This document shows, one piece after another, positions 20,947 to 28,954 of a stretch of 47,336 bases of DNA. The stretch is from Thermoanaerobaculaceae bacterium. Its GTDB lineage: Bacteria; Acidobacteriota; Thermoanaerobaculia; Thermoanaerobaculales; Thermoanaerobaculaceae. The first letter of the stretch is position 1. Every line of letters starts with the position of its first letter. Made by a program: the position numbers and the translations under genes. The stretch is taken from assembly GCA_025456225.1 (NCBI GenBank), contig JALOLB010000002.1:1-47336 (forward strand), read 5' to 3'. The notes under the pieces were generated by a model. That model had not been told where the DNA came from and made no database searches. It worked only from the letters and a program-made list of their open reading frames with translations.

Positions 20947-23900
20947 GGATGAAGCGTCGTCGTCTCGCGACCGCCGGGGGTCGATGCGCAGCCGCTCCAT
21001 CCTCGAGCGCAGGGTGGTCGGCTTGAGGCCGAGCCGCTCCGCCGCCCCTCCGGGGCCACTGATCCGGCCGTTGCAGGCATCGAGCGCCCTCGCGATCTGC
21101 CGTCGCTGCGCCTCGTCGAGGGACAGGTCGGCCTCGTCCTCCATCGTGGCCGAGCTCGGCGGAGCGATCCGCAGCACCGGCTCGGAGCACAGGATCAGTG
21201 CGCGCTCGACCACGTTGCGCAGCTCGCGGACGTTGCCGGGCCAGTCGTACCGCTGCAGCCGCTCCATGTCCTGGGTGGGGATGCTCTCGACCGTCCTGTG
21301 CATGGTGGCGCAGAACCCCTCCACCGCCGACCAGACGAGCAGCGGGATGTCCTGGCGGCGCTCGCGCAGCGGCGGCACGCGGATCGGGAAGACGGCGAGG
21401 CGGTAGTAGAGGTCCCGGCGGAACCGCCCCTGCTCGACCTCGGCCCGGAGGTCGCGGTTGGTGGCGGCAATGATCCTGACGTCGGTGGACAGCGTCCGCG
21501 AGCTGCCGACCCGCTCGAACTGACCCTCCTCGAGGACGCGCAGGAGCTTCGCCTGGAGCTCCACCGGCAGCTCGCCGACCTCGTCGAGGAAGATCGTCGA
21601 GCCGCTCGCCACCTCGAAGCGGCCCGCCTCGCGAGACACCGCCCCGGTGTACGCCCCCTTCTCTCGCCCGAACAGCTCGCTCTCGACCAGGTTCGAGGGC
21701 AGCGCGGCGCAGTTGACCTTGACGATCGGCCGGGAGCGGCGCGGGCTGAGCTCGTGGATCCGCTGCGCGACCAGCTCCTTGCCGACCCCGGTCTCCCCTT
21801 CGACAAGGACCGTGGACGTGGTGGGCGCGACCTGCTCGACCTGGCTCAGCACCCGCAGGATGGCCGGGCTCTCGCCGACCATGCGCCCGCGCCCGTGGAG
21901 GAGGCTGTGCTCCTTCTGGAGGTACCGGTTCTCCATCTCGAGCTTGTTCTTCAGCCGGCGGACCTCGTCGAGCGACTGCCTGAGCGCCTCCTCGGAGCGC
22001 TTGAGCTCGGTGATGTCCTTGCCGAACACCGAGATGGCGAAGACCTCGCCTTCCCGCTGCATCGGCTGGATCGAGAGCAGCAGGGTGGTCTCTCCGGCGG
22101 ACACGGGGTACTCCGTGGTGAAGCTGCCCTCCTGCACCGCGCGGGCGTACATCTCGTGCCACCGGGCAGCGTAGTCCGGCGGCAGCAGCTCCTCCGGTGT
22201 CTTGCCCACGGCGAGCTCGATGTGCAGTTGCGTGAAGAAGTAGTCCTTGAGCGCCCGGTTCCATGTGAGCAGCCCGTGTCGCTCGGGGTCCACGGACCAG
22301 ACCATGTCGCTCGTGCTGTTGATGACCGCCAGCGTGTGCGCCTGCGCCCTCTCCAGAGCTTCCCGCGCCTGGAGGCGCTCGGTGATGTCCTGCATGACGG
22401 AGACCAGGTGCGACACCCTCCCCTGGGCGTCGCGATCGAGGACCCGGGAAACCTGGCTGATCCACACGGTGCCCTTGCTCGGGTGCAGGTAGCGGTAGGT
22501 CGCCGAGGCTCTGTCCAGCGTGCCGTCATGTACCTGGCGGCTCAGGGCGAGGATGCGCTCGTGGTCGTCGGGGTGCAGGTGCGCGAGCCAGAACTCGCGT
22601 CCGCCCTCCCTCTCGTCCGAGGGAACGCCCAGGAGCTCGGCCAGCCGATCGTCGCAGTACGTGAGGTGCGTACCGCTTCGCAGCTCGGAGAATCCCAGAC
22701 CGGCCACGTCGGCCGCGGCCGCCAGACGCGCCTCTCGCTCCCTCAGGTCCCGCTCGGCTCGCGCCCGTGCCAGGGCATTGGCAAGGACCTCCGCGACGAG
22801 ACGAAGCCGCTGCACCATGGGTTCCGGCAAGGAGCGCTCCGCCACCGTGGTGTCGAAGGCCAGGAACCCGATGGCCGGTCCATCCCCGGCCGCAAGCGGG
22901 AACGACAGGCTTGTCTTGACGCCATAGTGCCGCCAGACCTCCTGGTCGCGAGCCGCCTCCGGAGGCGCCTCGTCGATGGACGGGAGCGCGACGACCTTTC
23001 CGGCTGTGAGCTGTGCGAGGCACCAGGGGAAGTACTCGCGAGCCTTCACCCTGTCTGGGGCCGGCGGCCCCTCATGCCGTCGGTACAGGTGGGTGAGGGT
23101 GTACGAGCCGGAGCTGTCCGGCTGCCCCTGCCACAGCCCGGACATGTCGAAGCCGAGGCACTCGCACACCTGTCGCTGGGCGTCGACGATCGCGCCGTCG
23201 AGCCGGTCGGCGGGGAGGTTGACGAGCTGGGAGGAGAGGTCGCTGAGGAGCGTCTCGAACCGCAGTTGCTCGGCCTGGGCCTCTTCGCTCTCCTTGCGCT
23301 CGGTGACGTCCGTGGAAACGCCCAGAAGGTGAGGCGACTCCCCGGACGAGGAGGCCCACGCCCGGCCGCGGGAGCGGATCCAGCGCACGCTTCGGTCGGG
23401 GCGGACGATCCGGTACTCGACATCGACCTCCTGGCCCGCATCGAGGGCACGGCGCACCGCCTCGTGGGTCCGCTCGCGGTCCTCGGGTTGGACCGTCTCG
23501 AGGAAGCTCGCCATGGTGATCTGGGTGTCCGCTCCGTAGCCGAACAGGTGTCGTGCTCTGTCACTGGCCCAGAACTGGCCGCTCGTGGGCTCCAGCATCC
23601 ACAAGCCGATCTCGGCGGAGTCCGCGGCCAACGCCAGGCGCGCCTCGGTCCGGTCCAGCGCCATGGCGGGGCGCCGGTTGGCGAGCGTCAGGCCAAGGAC
23701 ATGGGCAATCAGCCGGAACCGCCTCACCTCCAGCTCGGACCAGTCCCGGTGTGCCCGGACGGTTGCGAACGACAAGGCCCCGAGCGCGGTCCTTCCCGAC
23801 ATCAGGGGGACAGCGACGAGCGACCTGGTGTGGTAGGCGGCAAAGGTCTCTCTGTCGTGGGCTGCATCGGCCGGGACGTCCTCGACCCGTGGCAGGACAA

Positions 23901-24456
23901 CCGACGTGCCGTCCTTCAGTTGCTGGGTCAGCCAGGGGAAGAAGACCTTGGCGTCGGTACGCAGGAGCATCGGCGGTGTTTCGGTGGACTCGGAGAGCCG
24001 ACTGGTGTCGGAGGGGCGGCCCGGATCCGCGTCGCGCTGAGCCGGGGGGTCGCCCGGGCCCTGAGGGACATGCGTCAGCCGCAGCGCGCCTGGCTCCCAC
24101 TCCAGAAACTGCCACACCAGGCAGCGGTCGAGGTCGAAGAACTCGCAGATGCGTCGGAGGCACCGCTCGATCTCGCGGTCAAGCTGGTCGGAGGGGAGGC
24201 TGAGGGAGGCGTCGAGCAGCTCGACGAGGAGGCGTTCGGAGAAGGCACGATCCGCGGCCTCGACCACCACGCCGGCGTCGGAAGGCGAGGGTCCTTCCGC
24301 AGGTCGCATCACCTTCTCGGTCTTCGATGTGGCACGCTTGCGACCGGGCGCGGCGGGATGGTTCTGTGGTTTCACGGTCTTCACGATCCCAGATCCATGC
24401 CGGCCGCGCCACATCGAGCACGACCAGCTCGACAGCCCCCGCGATTCCGACACCAC
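20944..24456 (-). CDS. Sigma-54-dependent transcription activator with GAF and PAS sensor domains
   Basis: Up to 1170 residues. Order: GAF-like (about 70-250), PAS (about 270-385, ending LGVSTDVTERK), GAF-like (about 395-560), PAS (about 575-695, VMQDITERLQ), PAS (about 700-820, SVFGKDITELKR), short coiled coil, AAA+ domain (about 850-1085) with Walker A GETGVGKE, Walker B TIFLDEVGELP, the sigma-54 contact loop GAYTGA (Tyr for the usual Phe) and the arginine region FRRDLYYRL, then a Fis-type helix-turn-helix (GGAAERLGLKPTTLRSRMERLRI). No membrane segment, so it senses a cytoplasmic signal through GAF/PAS. Start is uncertain: GTG 24456 lacks a ribosome site; GTG 24384 and ATG 24309 are options. 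It probably binds TGACGA-N4-TCGTCA and drives both adjacent sigma-54 promoters. Confidence 0.93.
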   Translation of the reverse strand: MVSESRGLSSWSCSMWRGRHGSGIVKTVKPQNHPAAPGRKRATSKTEKVMRPAEGPSPSDAGVVVEAADRAFSERLLVELLDASLSLPSDQLDREIERCLRRICEFFDLDRCLVWQFLEWEPGALRLTHVPQGPGDPPAQRDADPGRPSDTSRLSESTETPPMLLRTDAKVFFPWLTQQLKDGTSVVLPRVEDVPADAAHDRETFAAYHTRSLVAVPLMSGRTALGALSFATVRAHRDWSELEVRRFRLIAHVLGLTLANRRPAMALDRTEARLALAADSAEIGLWMLEPTSGQFWASDRARHLFGYGADTQITMASFLETVQPEDRERTHEAVRRALDAGQEVDVEYRIVRPDRSVRWIRSRGRAWASSSGESPHLLGVSTDVTERKESEEAQAEQLRFETLLSDLSSQLVNLPADRLDGAIVDAQRQVCECLGFDMSGLWQGQPDSSGSYTLTHLYRRHEGPPAPDRVKAREYFPWCLAQLTAGKVVALPSIDEAPPEAARDQEVWRHYGVKTSLSFPLAAGDGPAIGFLAFDTTVAERSLPEPMVQRLRLVAEVLANALARARAERDLREREARLAAAADVAGLGFSELRSGTHLTYCDDRLAELLGVPSDEREGGREFWLAHLHPDDHERILALSRQVHDGTLDRASATYRYLHPSKGTVWISQVSRVLDRDAQGRVSHLVSVMQDITERLQAREALERAQAHTLAVINSTSDMVWSVDPERHGLLTWNRALKDYFFTQLHIELAVGKTPEELLPPDYAARWHEMYARAVQEGSFTTEYPVSAGETTLLLSIQPMQREGEVFAISVFGKDITELKRSEEALRQSLDEVRRLKNKLEMENRYLQKEHSLLHGRGRMVGESPAILRVLSQVEQVAPTTSTVLVEGETGVGKELVAQRIHELSPRRSRPIVKVNCAALPSNLVESELFGREKGAYTGAVSREAGRFEVASGSTIFLDEVGELPVELQAKLLRVLEEGQFERVGSSRTLSTDVRIIAATNRDLRAEVEQGRFRRDLYYRLAVFPIRVPPLRERRQDIPLLVWSAVEGFCATMHRTVESIPTQDMERLQRYDWPGNVRELRNVVERALILCSEPVLRIAPPSSATMEDEADLSLDEAQRRQIARALDACNGRISGPGGAAERLGLKPTTLRSRMERLRIDPRRSRDDDASS

Positions 24457-24472
24457 CTGACCCGGGAATGAT

Positions 24473-24486
24473 AGCAGGAACCTGCT
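24473..24486. promoter_or_regulatory. Palindrome next to the activator gene start
   Basis: AGCAGG-AA-CCTGCT, with perfect 6-bp arms, 17 bp ahead of GTG 24456. It may be an operator for the activator gene. It differs from the TGACGA palindrome. Confidence 0.35.
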
Positions 24487-24526
24487 TGAGCGGGGGTCGC
24501 CAGGTCGTGTCGCGAAGCCGTCCTGG

Positions 24527-24562
24527 GCAGTGCTGGTCTCTCCCCTGTGGGCGCAGCACTGC
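24527..24562. other. Inverted repeat (9-bp stem)
   Basis: GCAGTGCTG...CAGCACTGC, perfect over 9 bp with an 18-base loop, 27 bp before the start of the small broken gene on the plus strand. Could be an operator or an RNA hairpin in its leader. Confidence 0.45.
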
Positions 24563-24588
24563 CGTCAATCGAAGGAGAGGGGTGCGAG

Positions 24589-24761
24589 ATGCGGAGATCT
24601 CTTCTGGTGCTGCTCATCTTCCTGGTCGCGGCGATCGCGGCACCGGCGTCGGCTTCTCCACCATGACCTACCGTGCCAACACGGGCGGGTCGGGTGGTGG
24701 GGAGCTCGATGCCAGGTTCAACTTCACCTGTGCGACCGCGTACATGACGTTCGCGTTCTGA
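24589..24761 (+). pseudogene. Small secreted protein gene broken by a frameshift
   Basis: ATG 24589, with GAAGGAGAGG upstream, reads MRRSLLVLLIFLVAAIAAPASA, a classic signal peptide, then SPP and TGA (24664-24666). The adjacent frame, without a start of its own, continues GVGFSTMTYRANTGGSGGGELDARFNFTCATAYMTFAF and ends TGA at 24759-24761. Joining the two by one frameshift near 24640-24655 gives a normal secreted protein of about 56 residues. So this is either a recent pseudogene, a sequencing error or a programmed shift. Family not recognised. Confidence 0.45.
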
Positions 24762-24789
24762 AGCCGCCCCGGGCGCCGCGCGGTGGGAC

Positions 24790-26589
24790 CTACGGGAGCG
24801 TGATCGTCTTCGAGACGGCGCCCGCCTTGAGCGAGGTGAACGCAAAGGTGACGTCGCCCGTGCCCGAGAGCAGGAACTGGTACTCGACCTTGCCGTAGCC
24901 GGGCACGTGCACCATCTGGACCTCGGGCTTGTGGTCCTTGTACTCGACCTGCTCGAGGTAGGGGTCGGTCAGCTTGCCGCCGGCCACGACCTTCACCGAG
25001 GCGCCCCGCACCGTGAGCGTGTCGAGGGCCGCGGTGCGCTTCCCGACGGTCTGGAAGGTGCGCGTCGGCAGGCCACCGCTGTTGCCGAGCCGGACGCGGA
25101 CCTTGTGGAGGCCGGCGCCCAGCTTCTCGGTGCTCAGGACCTCCATGGCGATCCGGGGCGTCTCGGCGGCCGCGAAGAGCACCGCGGCGGCGTTGCGGTG
25201 CACGAGGTCGGCGAGCATGAAGGGGTGGGGGAGCCGCGAGCTCATCTTGACCCACCCGCCGATCTCGATGTCGCCGTACTGCGGGTGCTTGAAGGGGGCC
25301 CAGGGCTTGAAGAGATCCCCCTGCGCGACGTGGTCGCTGAACTTCAGGCGCTCGCGCTCCCGCTCGGGGTTGGGGCGGAAGTCCGAGTCATCGTCCTCGG
25401 CGGGCGCGGGCGTGGCGGGATCGGGCGGGCGATAGGTCTCGGCGGTGGTCTGGAACAGCTCCGTCACGAAGCTGAAGGCGCCGGCGTGGGCGTAGGTGAA
25501 GCTGTCGAAGTCGCCGTAGGTGGGGTAGAGGTCCTTCCAGGAGACCATGTAGCGGTATCCGGGGACGATCTTCTCGGCGTTCTTGCCGAGGAGGTCGTAG
25601 GCCGCGACGTCCTGCGGGTCCATCGGCTCGTCGGCCTTGGTGCCGGGGCCGCGCAGGAACATGCCGCCGTTGTTGTGCAGCGCGTAGGTCGCGATGATGT
25701 TGGGGCGGGCCATGATGTAGGCGGCGACCGCGCGCGGTCCCGCCGCCGAGAACGGGAAGTCGCCGGAGCCCTCCTGGACGTAGGGCGGCGCCCAGGCCCA
25801 GCCCCAGTTGCGGTTCCCGTCGAGGTAGCCCTCGGCATCCTCGTTGACCTTGCCGTCGCCGTCGTTATCGAGCCCTTCCTCGCCCAGGATCGTCCACTCG
25901 CCCTTCTCGCCGGGCTTGATGCGCAGGAGCAGGCGCGGGTCCTCGGGATCGGCCTTCCACTGGCCGAAGGGGTCCTTCTTCCGCATCCGGCAGATGCTGC
26001 CGTCGCCGTCGAGGTCGTCGGGGAAGTCCTCGTCGACCAGGCCGTCGCGGTCGTCGTCGCGCGGCACGCGCATGCTCCGGCCCGAGCTCGGGGTGTTGGG
26101 GTCGTGGAAGAAGTGCCAGCGGCCGTCCGCGTTGACCACCGGGATCACGTAGAAGGCATTGCGGTCGACGACCTTGCTGATCTGCTCGTTCGTGCCGTAC
26201 CCGGTGAGCAGCCAGTTGAGGAGGTACAGGCAGACCTCGCCGCCCTGGACCTCGTTGCCGTGGATGTTGGCGTCCACGTAGACGCCGGGCTTCGTGAGCG
26301 GCGCCCCCGTCTTCGGGTTGTTGACGGTCATGGCCCAGATCTCGCGACCCTCCTCGGTCGTGCCGACCACCTCGAGCTGCGCGAGCTCCGGGAACGCGGC
26401 CGCCAGGGCCCGCAACGCCTCGCCGACCTGCTCGTAGGTGTAGTAGGCGTCGAAGCGCAGCGGCACGACGATCCTGGACGTCTGCGTGAACTGCTGCGGC
26501 CGGCTCCCCACCGGCTCGGGGGCCTGAGCTTGCCCGGGTTGGGCCAGGGCGAGGCCGAGCAGCGCGAGCAGCGTGATCGGCGTTCTCAT
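24790..26589 (-). CDS. Secreted M14 zinc carboxypeptidase (active form)
   Basis: 599 residues from ATG 26589 (GGGAGG upstream); its ATG overlaps the stop of the upstream paralogue (ATGA). Signal peptide MRTPITLLALLGLALAQPGQAQ. Zinc ligands His110 and Glu113 in VDANIHGNEVQGGE; third His in IIATYALHNNGG; catalytic Glu in FSFVTELFQ. Between them are acidic loops (DDDRDGLVDEDFPDDLDGDGS, DNDGDGKVNEDAEG) like calcium-binding thrombospondin-3/EF repeats, as in other large bacterial M14 enzymes. A C-terminal domain of about 150 residues (beta-rich) follows. It would trim C-terminal residues of peptides outside the cell or in the periplasm. Confidence 0.92.
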   Translation of the reverse strand: MRTPITLLALLGLALAQPGQAQAPEPVGSRPQQFTQTSRIVVPLRFDAYYTYEQVGEALRALAAAFPELAQLEVVGTTEEGREIWAMTVNNPKTGAPLTKPGVYVDANIHGNEVQGGEVCLYLLNWLLTGYGTNEQISKVVDRNAFYVIPVVNADGRWHFFHDPNTPSSGRSMRVPRDDDRDGLVDEDFPDDLDGDGSICRMRKKDPFGQWKADPEDPRLLLRIKPGEKGEWTILGEEGLDNDGDGKVNEDAEGYLDGNRNWGWAWAPPYVQEGSGDFPFSAAGPRAVAAYIMARPNIIATYALHNNGGMFLRGPGTKADEPMDPQDVAAYDLLGKNAEKIVPGYRYMVSWKDLYPTYGDFDSFTYAHAGAFSFVTELFQTTAETYRPPDPATPAPAEDDDSDFRPNPERERERLKFSDHVAQGDLFKPWAPFKHPQYGDIEIGGWVKMSSRLPHPFMLADLVHRNAAAVLFAAAETPRIAMEVLSTEKLGAGLHKVRVRLGNSGGLPTRTFQTVGKRTAALDTLTVRGASVKVVAGGKLTDPYLEQVEYKDHKPEVQMVHVPGYGKVEYQFLLSGTGDVTFAFTSLKAGAVSKTITLP

Positions 26590-28628
26590 CGCGCACCTCC
26601 CACCTTGACCTCGGCCGCATCGCCCCAGGCGTTGGCCGACTCCAGGCGCACCGTGACGGTCCCGGGCCGGTCGGCCCGTACGAGCCAGGTCAGCTTGGTC
26701 GCCTTGCGGCCTTCCAGCTCCTTGATCGGGGTCCGGGCCTTGCCCGAGAGCAGCGCGGCGCCCGCGGTCTCGAGGATGACGACGGCGGGTGCAGGCTGCT
26801 GGTTCCGCTTCCCCATGGCAGTCGGGAACGGGAGCGAGCCCGTGTTCTCGACCCACACCGCCAGCTCGTGCACGCCGCCGCCCTTTGCCGCCACCTCGGT
26901 CCTGGCGATCTTCAGGCGGGCCAGCTTCTCGGCCAGCGTCAGGACCCACGGCACCTGGCCGTCGAGCAGGGTTGCGAGCATGGCGGCAGGGGGTGTGGTG
27001 TCAGCGTACGGCACTGCGCCGCCGATCTCCACCTCGCCGAGGGTCGGGTGCTTGAAGGGGGTCCACGGGACGAAGCCCTTGCCCCCCAGCTCCTTGTCGC
27101 TCCAGGCTAGCAGCGCCTTCTGCCTGGGATCGCCGCCCTCGCCGCCCTTGGGTTTGGGCATCGCCCGGAGCATGCCCGCCATCTGCTTCGGTGTCATCTG
27201 GCCGCCCTTGACGCCCGCGATGAGGTCCGCCGCCTTGATCTCGGGCGGCGCGCCGACCTCCTTCAGGAACGCCGCGACCTTGGCCTCCCCGAGCGCCACG
27301 AACGTTTCGCTGCTCATGGCCTCCAGGGTGTCGGCCGTGATCCCGGTCTTCTCCTTCGACTCGTCCGCGCTCTCGGGCGGCGTCCACAGGTCCATGCTGA
27401 ACGTCGGGACGCCCATGTGGTAGTAGGACCACAGCTCGGGTGAGCCGTCCCGGGCCTGAGCCGGGTCGAGCCGCTTGCCGTCGAGCTTGACGGCCTTGAG
27501 GAGCTCCTTGTAACGCTCGGAGAGCTCCTTGTAGAGCTTGACGTCGTCCTCGAGAGGGTTGACGACGGCGCCCAGGCCGAGGAAGGAGGCCACCACCGAC
27601 TCGGTGATCTCGAACCCCGGCGGCGCGATCGGCCGCACGAAGTCGAGGATCTCCTGCATGGTGTACGTCCTCGCCGGGTCGAGCCCGACGCGCTTGGCCA
27701 TGTCCTCGGGGACCTTGATCTCGGTGAAGTCCACGGACCCCTTGCGGCCCCCCTCGGGCGGGGCGATGCAGGTGTTGGTCGCACCGAAGAGGAACGTCAT
27801 CGCGATCTCAGGGTGGGCGAAGGCGAACCGCAGCAGGCCGTAGGTCTCGGCCTCGCTGCCCGGCCACCGGCCGCCGGTCGCGGTGAAGGGCCTGAACAGG
27901 TGGGGGAAGGTCACGCCGATGTCGACGCCACCGGGGCCGTCCTCGTTGGTCGCACCGTCGCCGTCGTTGTCGACACCCTCGGTGTGGAGGAAGAAGAGCC
28001 CCTTCTCCCCCTTGGCCGGGTCCGCCTTCCGCATGAGCCGGGGGTCGGCCTCGACCGGGAGCCACTCGCCGGAGGGGTCCTTGACCCGCATCGCGGTGAT
28101 CACGCCGTCGCCGTTGAGGTCCTCGGGGCCGTCCTCGTCGGTCTGGTCGTCGAGGTCGTCGTTGACCCTGGTGCCGTTGCGCGGGTCGGCCACCAGCGGC
28201 CGGGCGAAGTAGCGCGCCGCGGCGTCCGGGTTGCCGTTCGGCACGATGAAGTACGTCATCTCCCTGGTGGCTTCCGGCTTGGAAGCGAGCAGCGTGGCGA
28301 GGCGGAGCGCCGCCTCGGTCGCGACGGGGAGCGTGCCCTCCATGTTCGCCAGCACCAGCACGGCCGGGAGCCGCCGCGCCGGGCGGCCGACCTCGGGCCC
28401 GATCTCGAGCACGAGGACCTCGTGGCCGCCGGGACTGGTCGCGATCGTGTGGCGCGCCGTGGTCGCCGGGCTCGCCTTGACGAGGGCGTCGAGCGCGGCG
28501 ACCACCTCCCGGGGTGCGTGGTAGCGGTCGAAGCTGACCGTGGCCGGCTGGGCGGCCGCCGTCGTCGAGGTGAGGAGGGCGAGGAGGAAACCTCCCGTCC
28601 ATGCTGCGCGTCGGGCAAGCTGGGTCAT
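26586..28628 (-). CDS. Secreted M14-like protein lacking zinc ligands (pseudo-peptidase)
   Basis: 680 residues from ATG 28628; signal peptide ends TTAAAQ. The architecture matches the downstream enzyme: N-terminal peptidase fold, acidic calcium-type loops (NDDLDDQTDEDGPEDLNGDG, DNDGDGATNEDGPGG), the motif WTPFKHPTLGEVEIGG (WAPFKHPQYGDIEIGG in the partner) and a C-terminal beta domain. The site residues are changed: ANIHGNE is ANMEGTL here (His to Glu97, Glu to Leu100), the third His region reads TFLFGATNT, and FVTELFQ reads TFSMDLWT. It should not bind catalytic zinc. It also carries an insert of about 100 residues rich in Lys and Glu. It likely binds peptides or supports the active partner encoded by the overlapping gene. 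Confidence 0.88.
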   Translation of the reverse strand: MTQLARRAAWTGGFLLALLTSTTAAAQPATVSFDRYHAPREVVAALDALVKASPATTARHTIATSPGGHEVLVLEIGPEVGRPARRLPAVLVLANMEGTLPVATEAALRLATLLASKPEATREMTYFIVPNGNPDAAARYFARPLVADPRNGTRVNDDLDDQTDEDGPEDLNGDGVITAMRVKDPSGEWLPVEADPRLMRKADPAKGEKGLFFLHTEGVDNDGDGATNEDGPGGVDIGVTFPHLFRPFTATGGRWPGSEAETYGLLRFAFAHPEIAMTFLFGATNTCIAPPEGGRKGSVDFTEIKVPEDMAKRVGLDPARTYTMQEILDFVRPIAPPGFEITESVVASFLGLGAVVNPLEDDVKLYKELSERYKELLKAVKLDGKRLDPAQARDGSPELWSYYHMGVPTFSMDLWTPPESADESKEKTGITADTLEAMSSETFVALGEAKVAAFLKEVGAPPEIKAADLIAGVKGGQMTPKQMAGMLRAMPKPKGGEGGDPRQKALLAWSDKELGGKGFVPWTPFKHPTLGEVEIGGAVPYADTTPPAAMLATLLDGQVPWVLTLAEKLARLKIARTEVAAKGGGVHELAVWVENTGSLPFPTAMGKRNQQPAPAVVILETAGAALLSGKARTPIKELEGRKATKLTWLVRADRPGTVTVRLESANAWGDAAEVKVGGAR

Positions 28629-28787
28629 GCGTACCTCATCTGGCGGATGGGTGCAAGGCGCTGTGCCGCGAGGTCGAAGGCCGTGCCGCCCACGATGCTG
28701 GGGTGGCACCGCCTCCCGGCCCGGCCGAAGCAGGGCCTCGAGCTCAGACCGCGCGCACAGGATGAGAACGTCCATTCCACGCCACGG

Positions 28788-28815
28788 AGGGTAGCAGCAG
28801 CCGCGGGTGCGTCAA
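28788..28815 (-). promoter_or_regulatory. Candidate sigma-70 promoter of the M14 pair
   Basis: Minus strand TTGACG - 16 bases - TACCCT. The -35 element is strong, the -10 weak. The tandem repeat directly upstream supports a regulated promoter. Confidence 0.35.
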
Positions 28816-28839
28816 CTCCCTCGGAGCGACTCCCTCGGA
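28815..28839. repeat. Tandem direct repeat abutting the -35 box
   Basis: ACTCCCTCGGA occurs twice, 14 bp apart (28815-28825 and 28829-28839). It abuts the -35 element of the candidate promoter, where an activator could bind. Confidence 0.4.
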
Positions 28840-28954
28840 ACGTCGCCGCCGTCCCACCTGTCGCATCTGGCCCAGCGTGGGACCGCAGGAGTACCGGCAG
28901 ATCCCTGAGAGCCGCCGTGGCGTACTGCTGCGTGCGCCTTCTGTCGCCCGGTTG

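Larger units (their letters stand above)
24457..24789. other. Intergenic region upstream of the sigma-54 activator
   Basis: Holds two inverted repeats and a broken small gene on the plus strand (separate entries). No intact gene. The promoter of the activator must lie here; I saw no clear -35/-10. Confidence 0.5.
28629..28954. other. Intergenic region upstream of the M14 pair
   Basis: No gene. Holds a candidate minus-strand promoter (28788-28815) next to a tandem direct repeat (28815-28839), and a leader of about 150 nt before ATG 28628. Confidence 0.5.

Noticed and set aside
21298-24471. Plus-strand open frame of 1057 codons
   Set aside because: Antisense to the sigma-54 activator, whose domains are all clear on the other strand.
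24907-27423. Plus-strand open frame of 838 codons
   Set aside because: Antisense to the two M14 genes; low-complexity composition.
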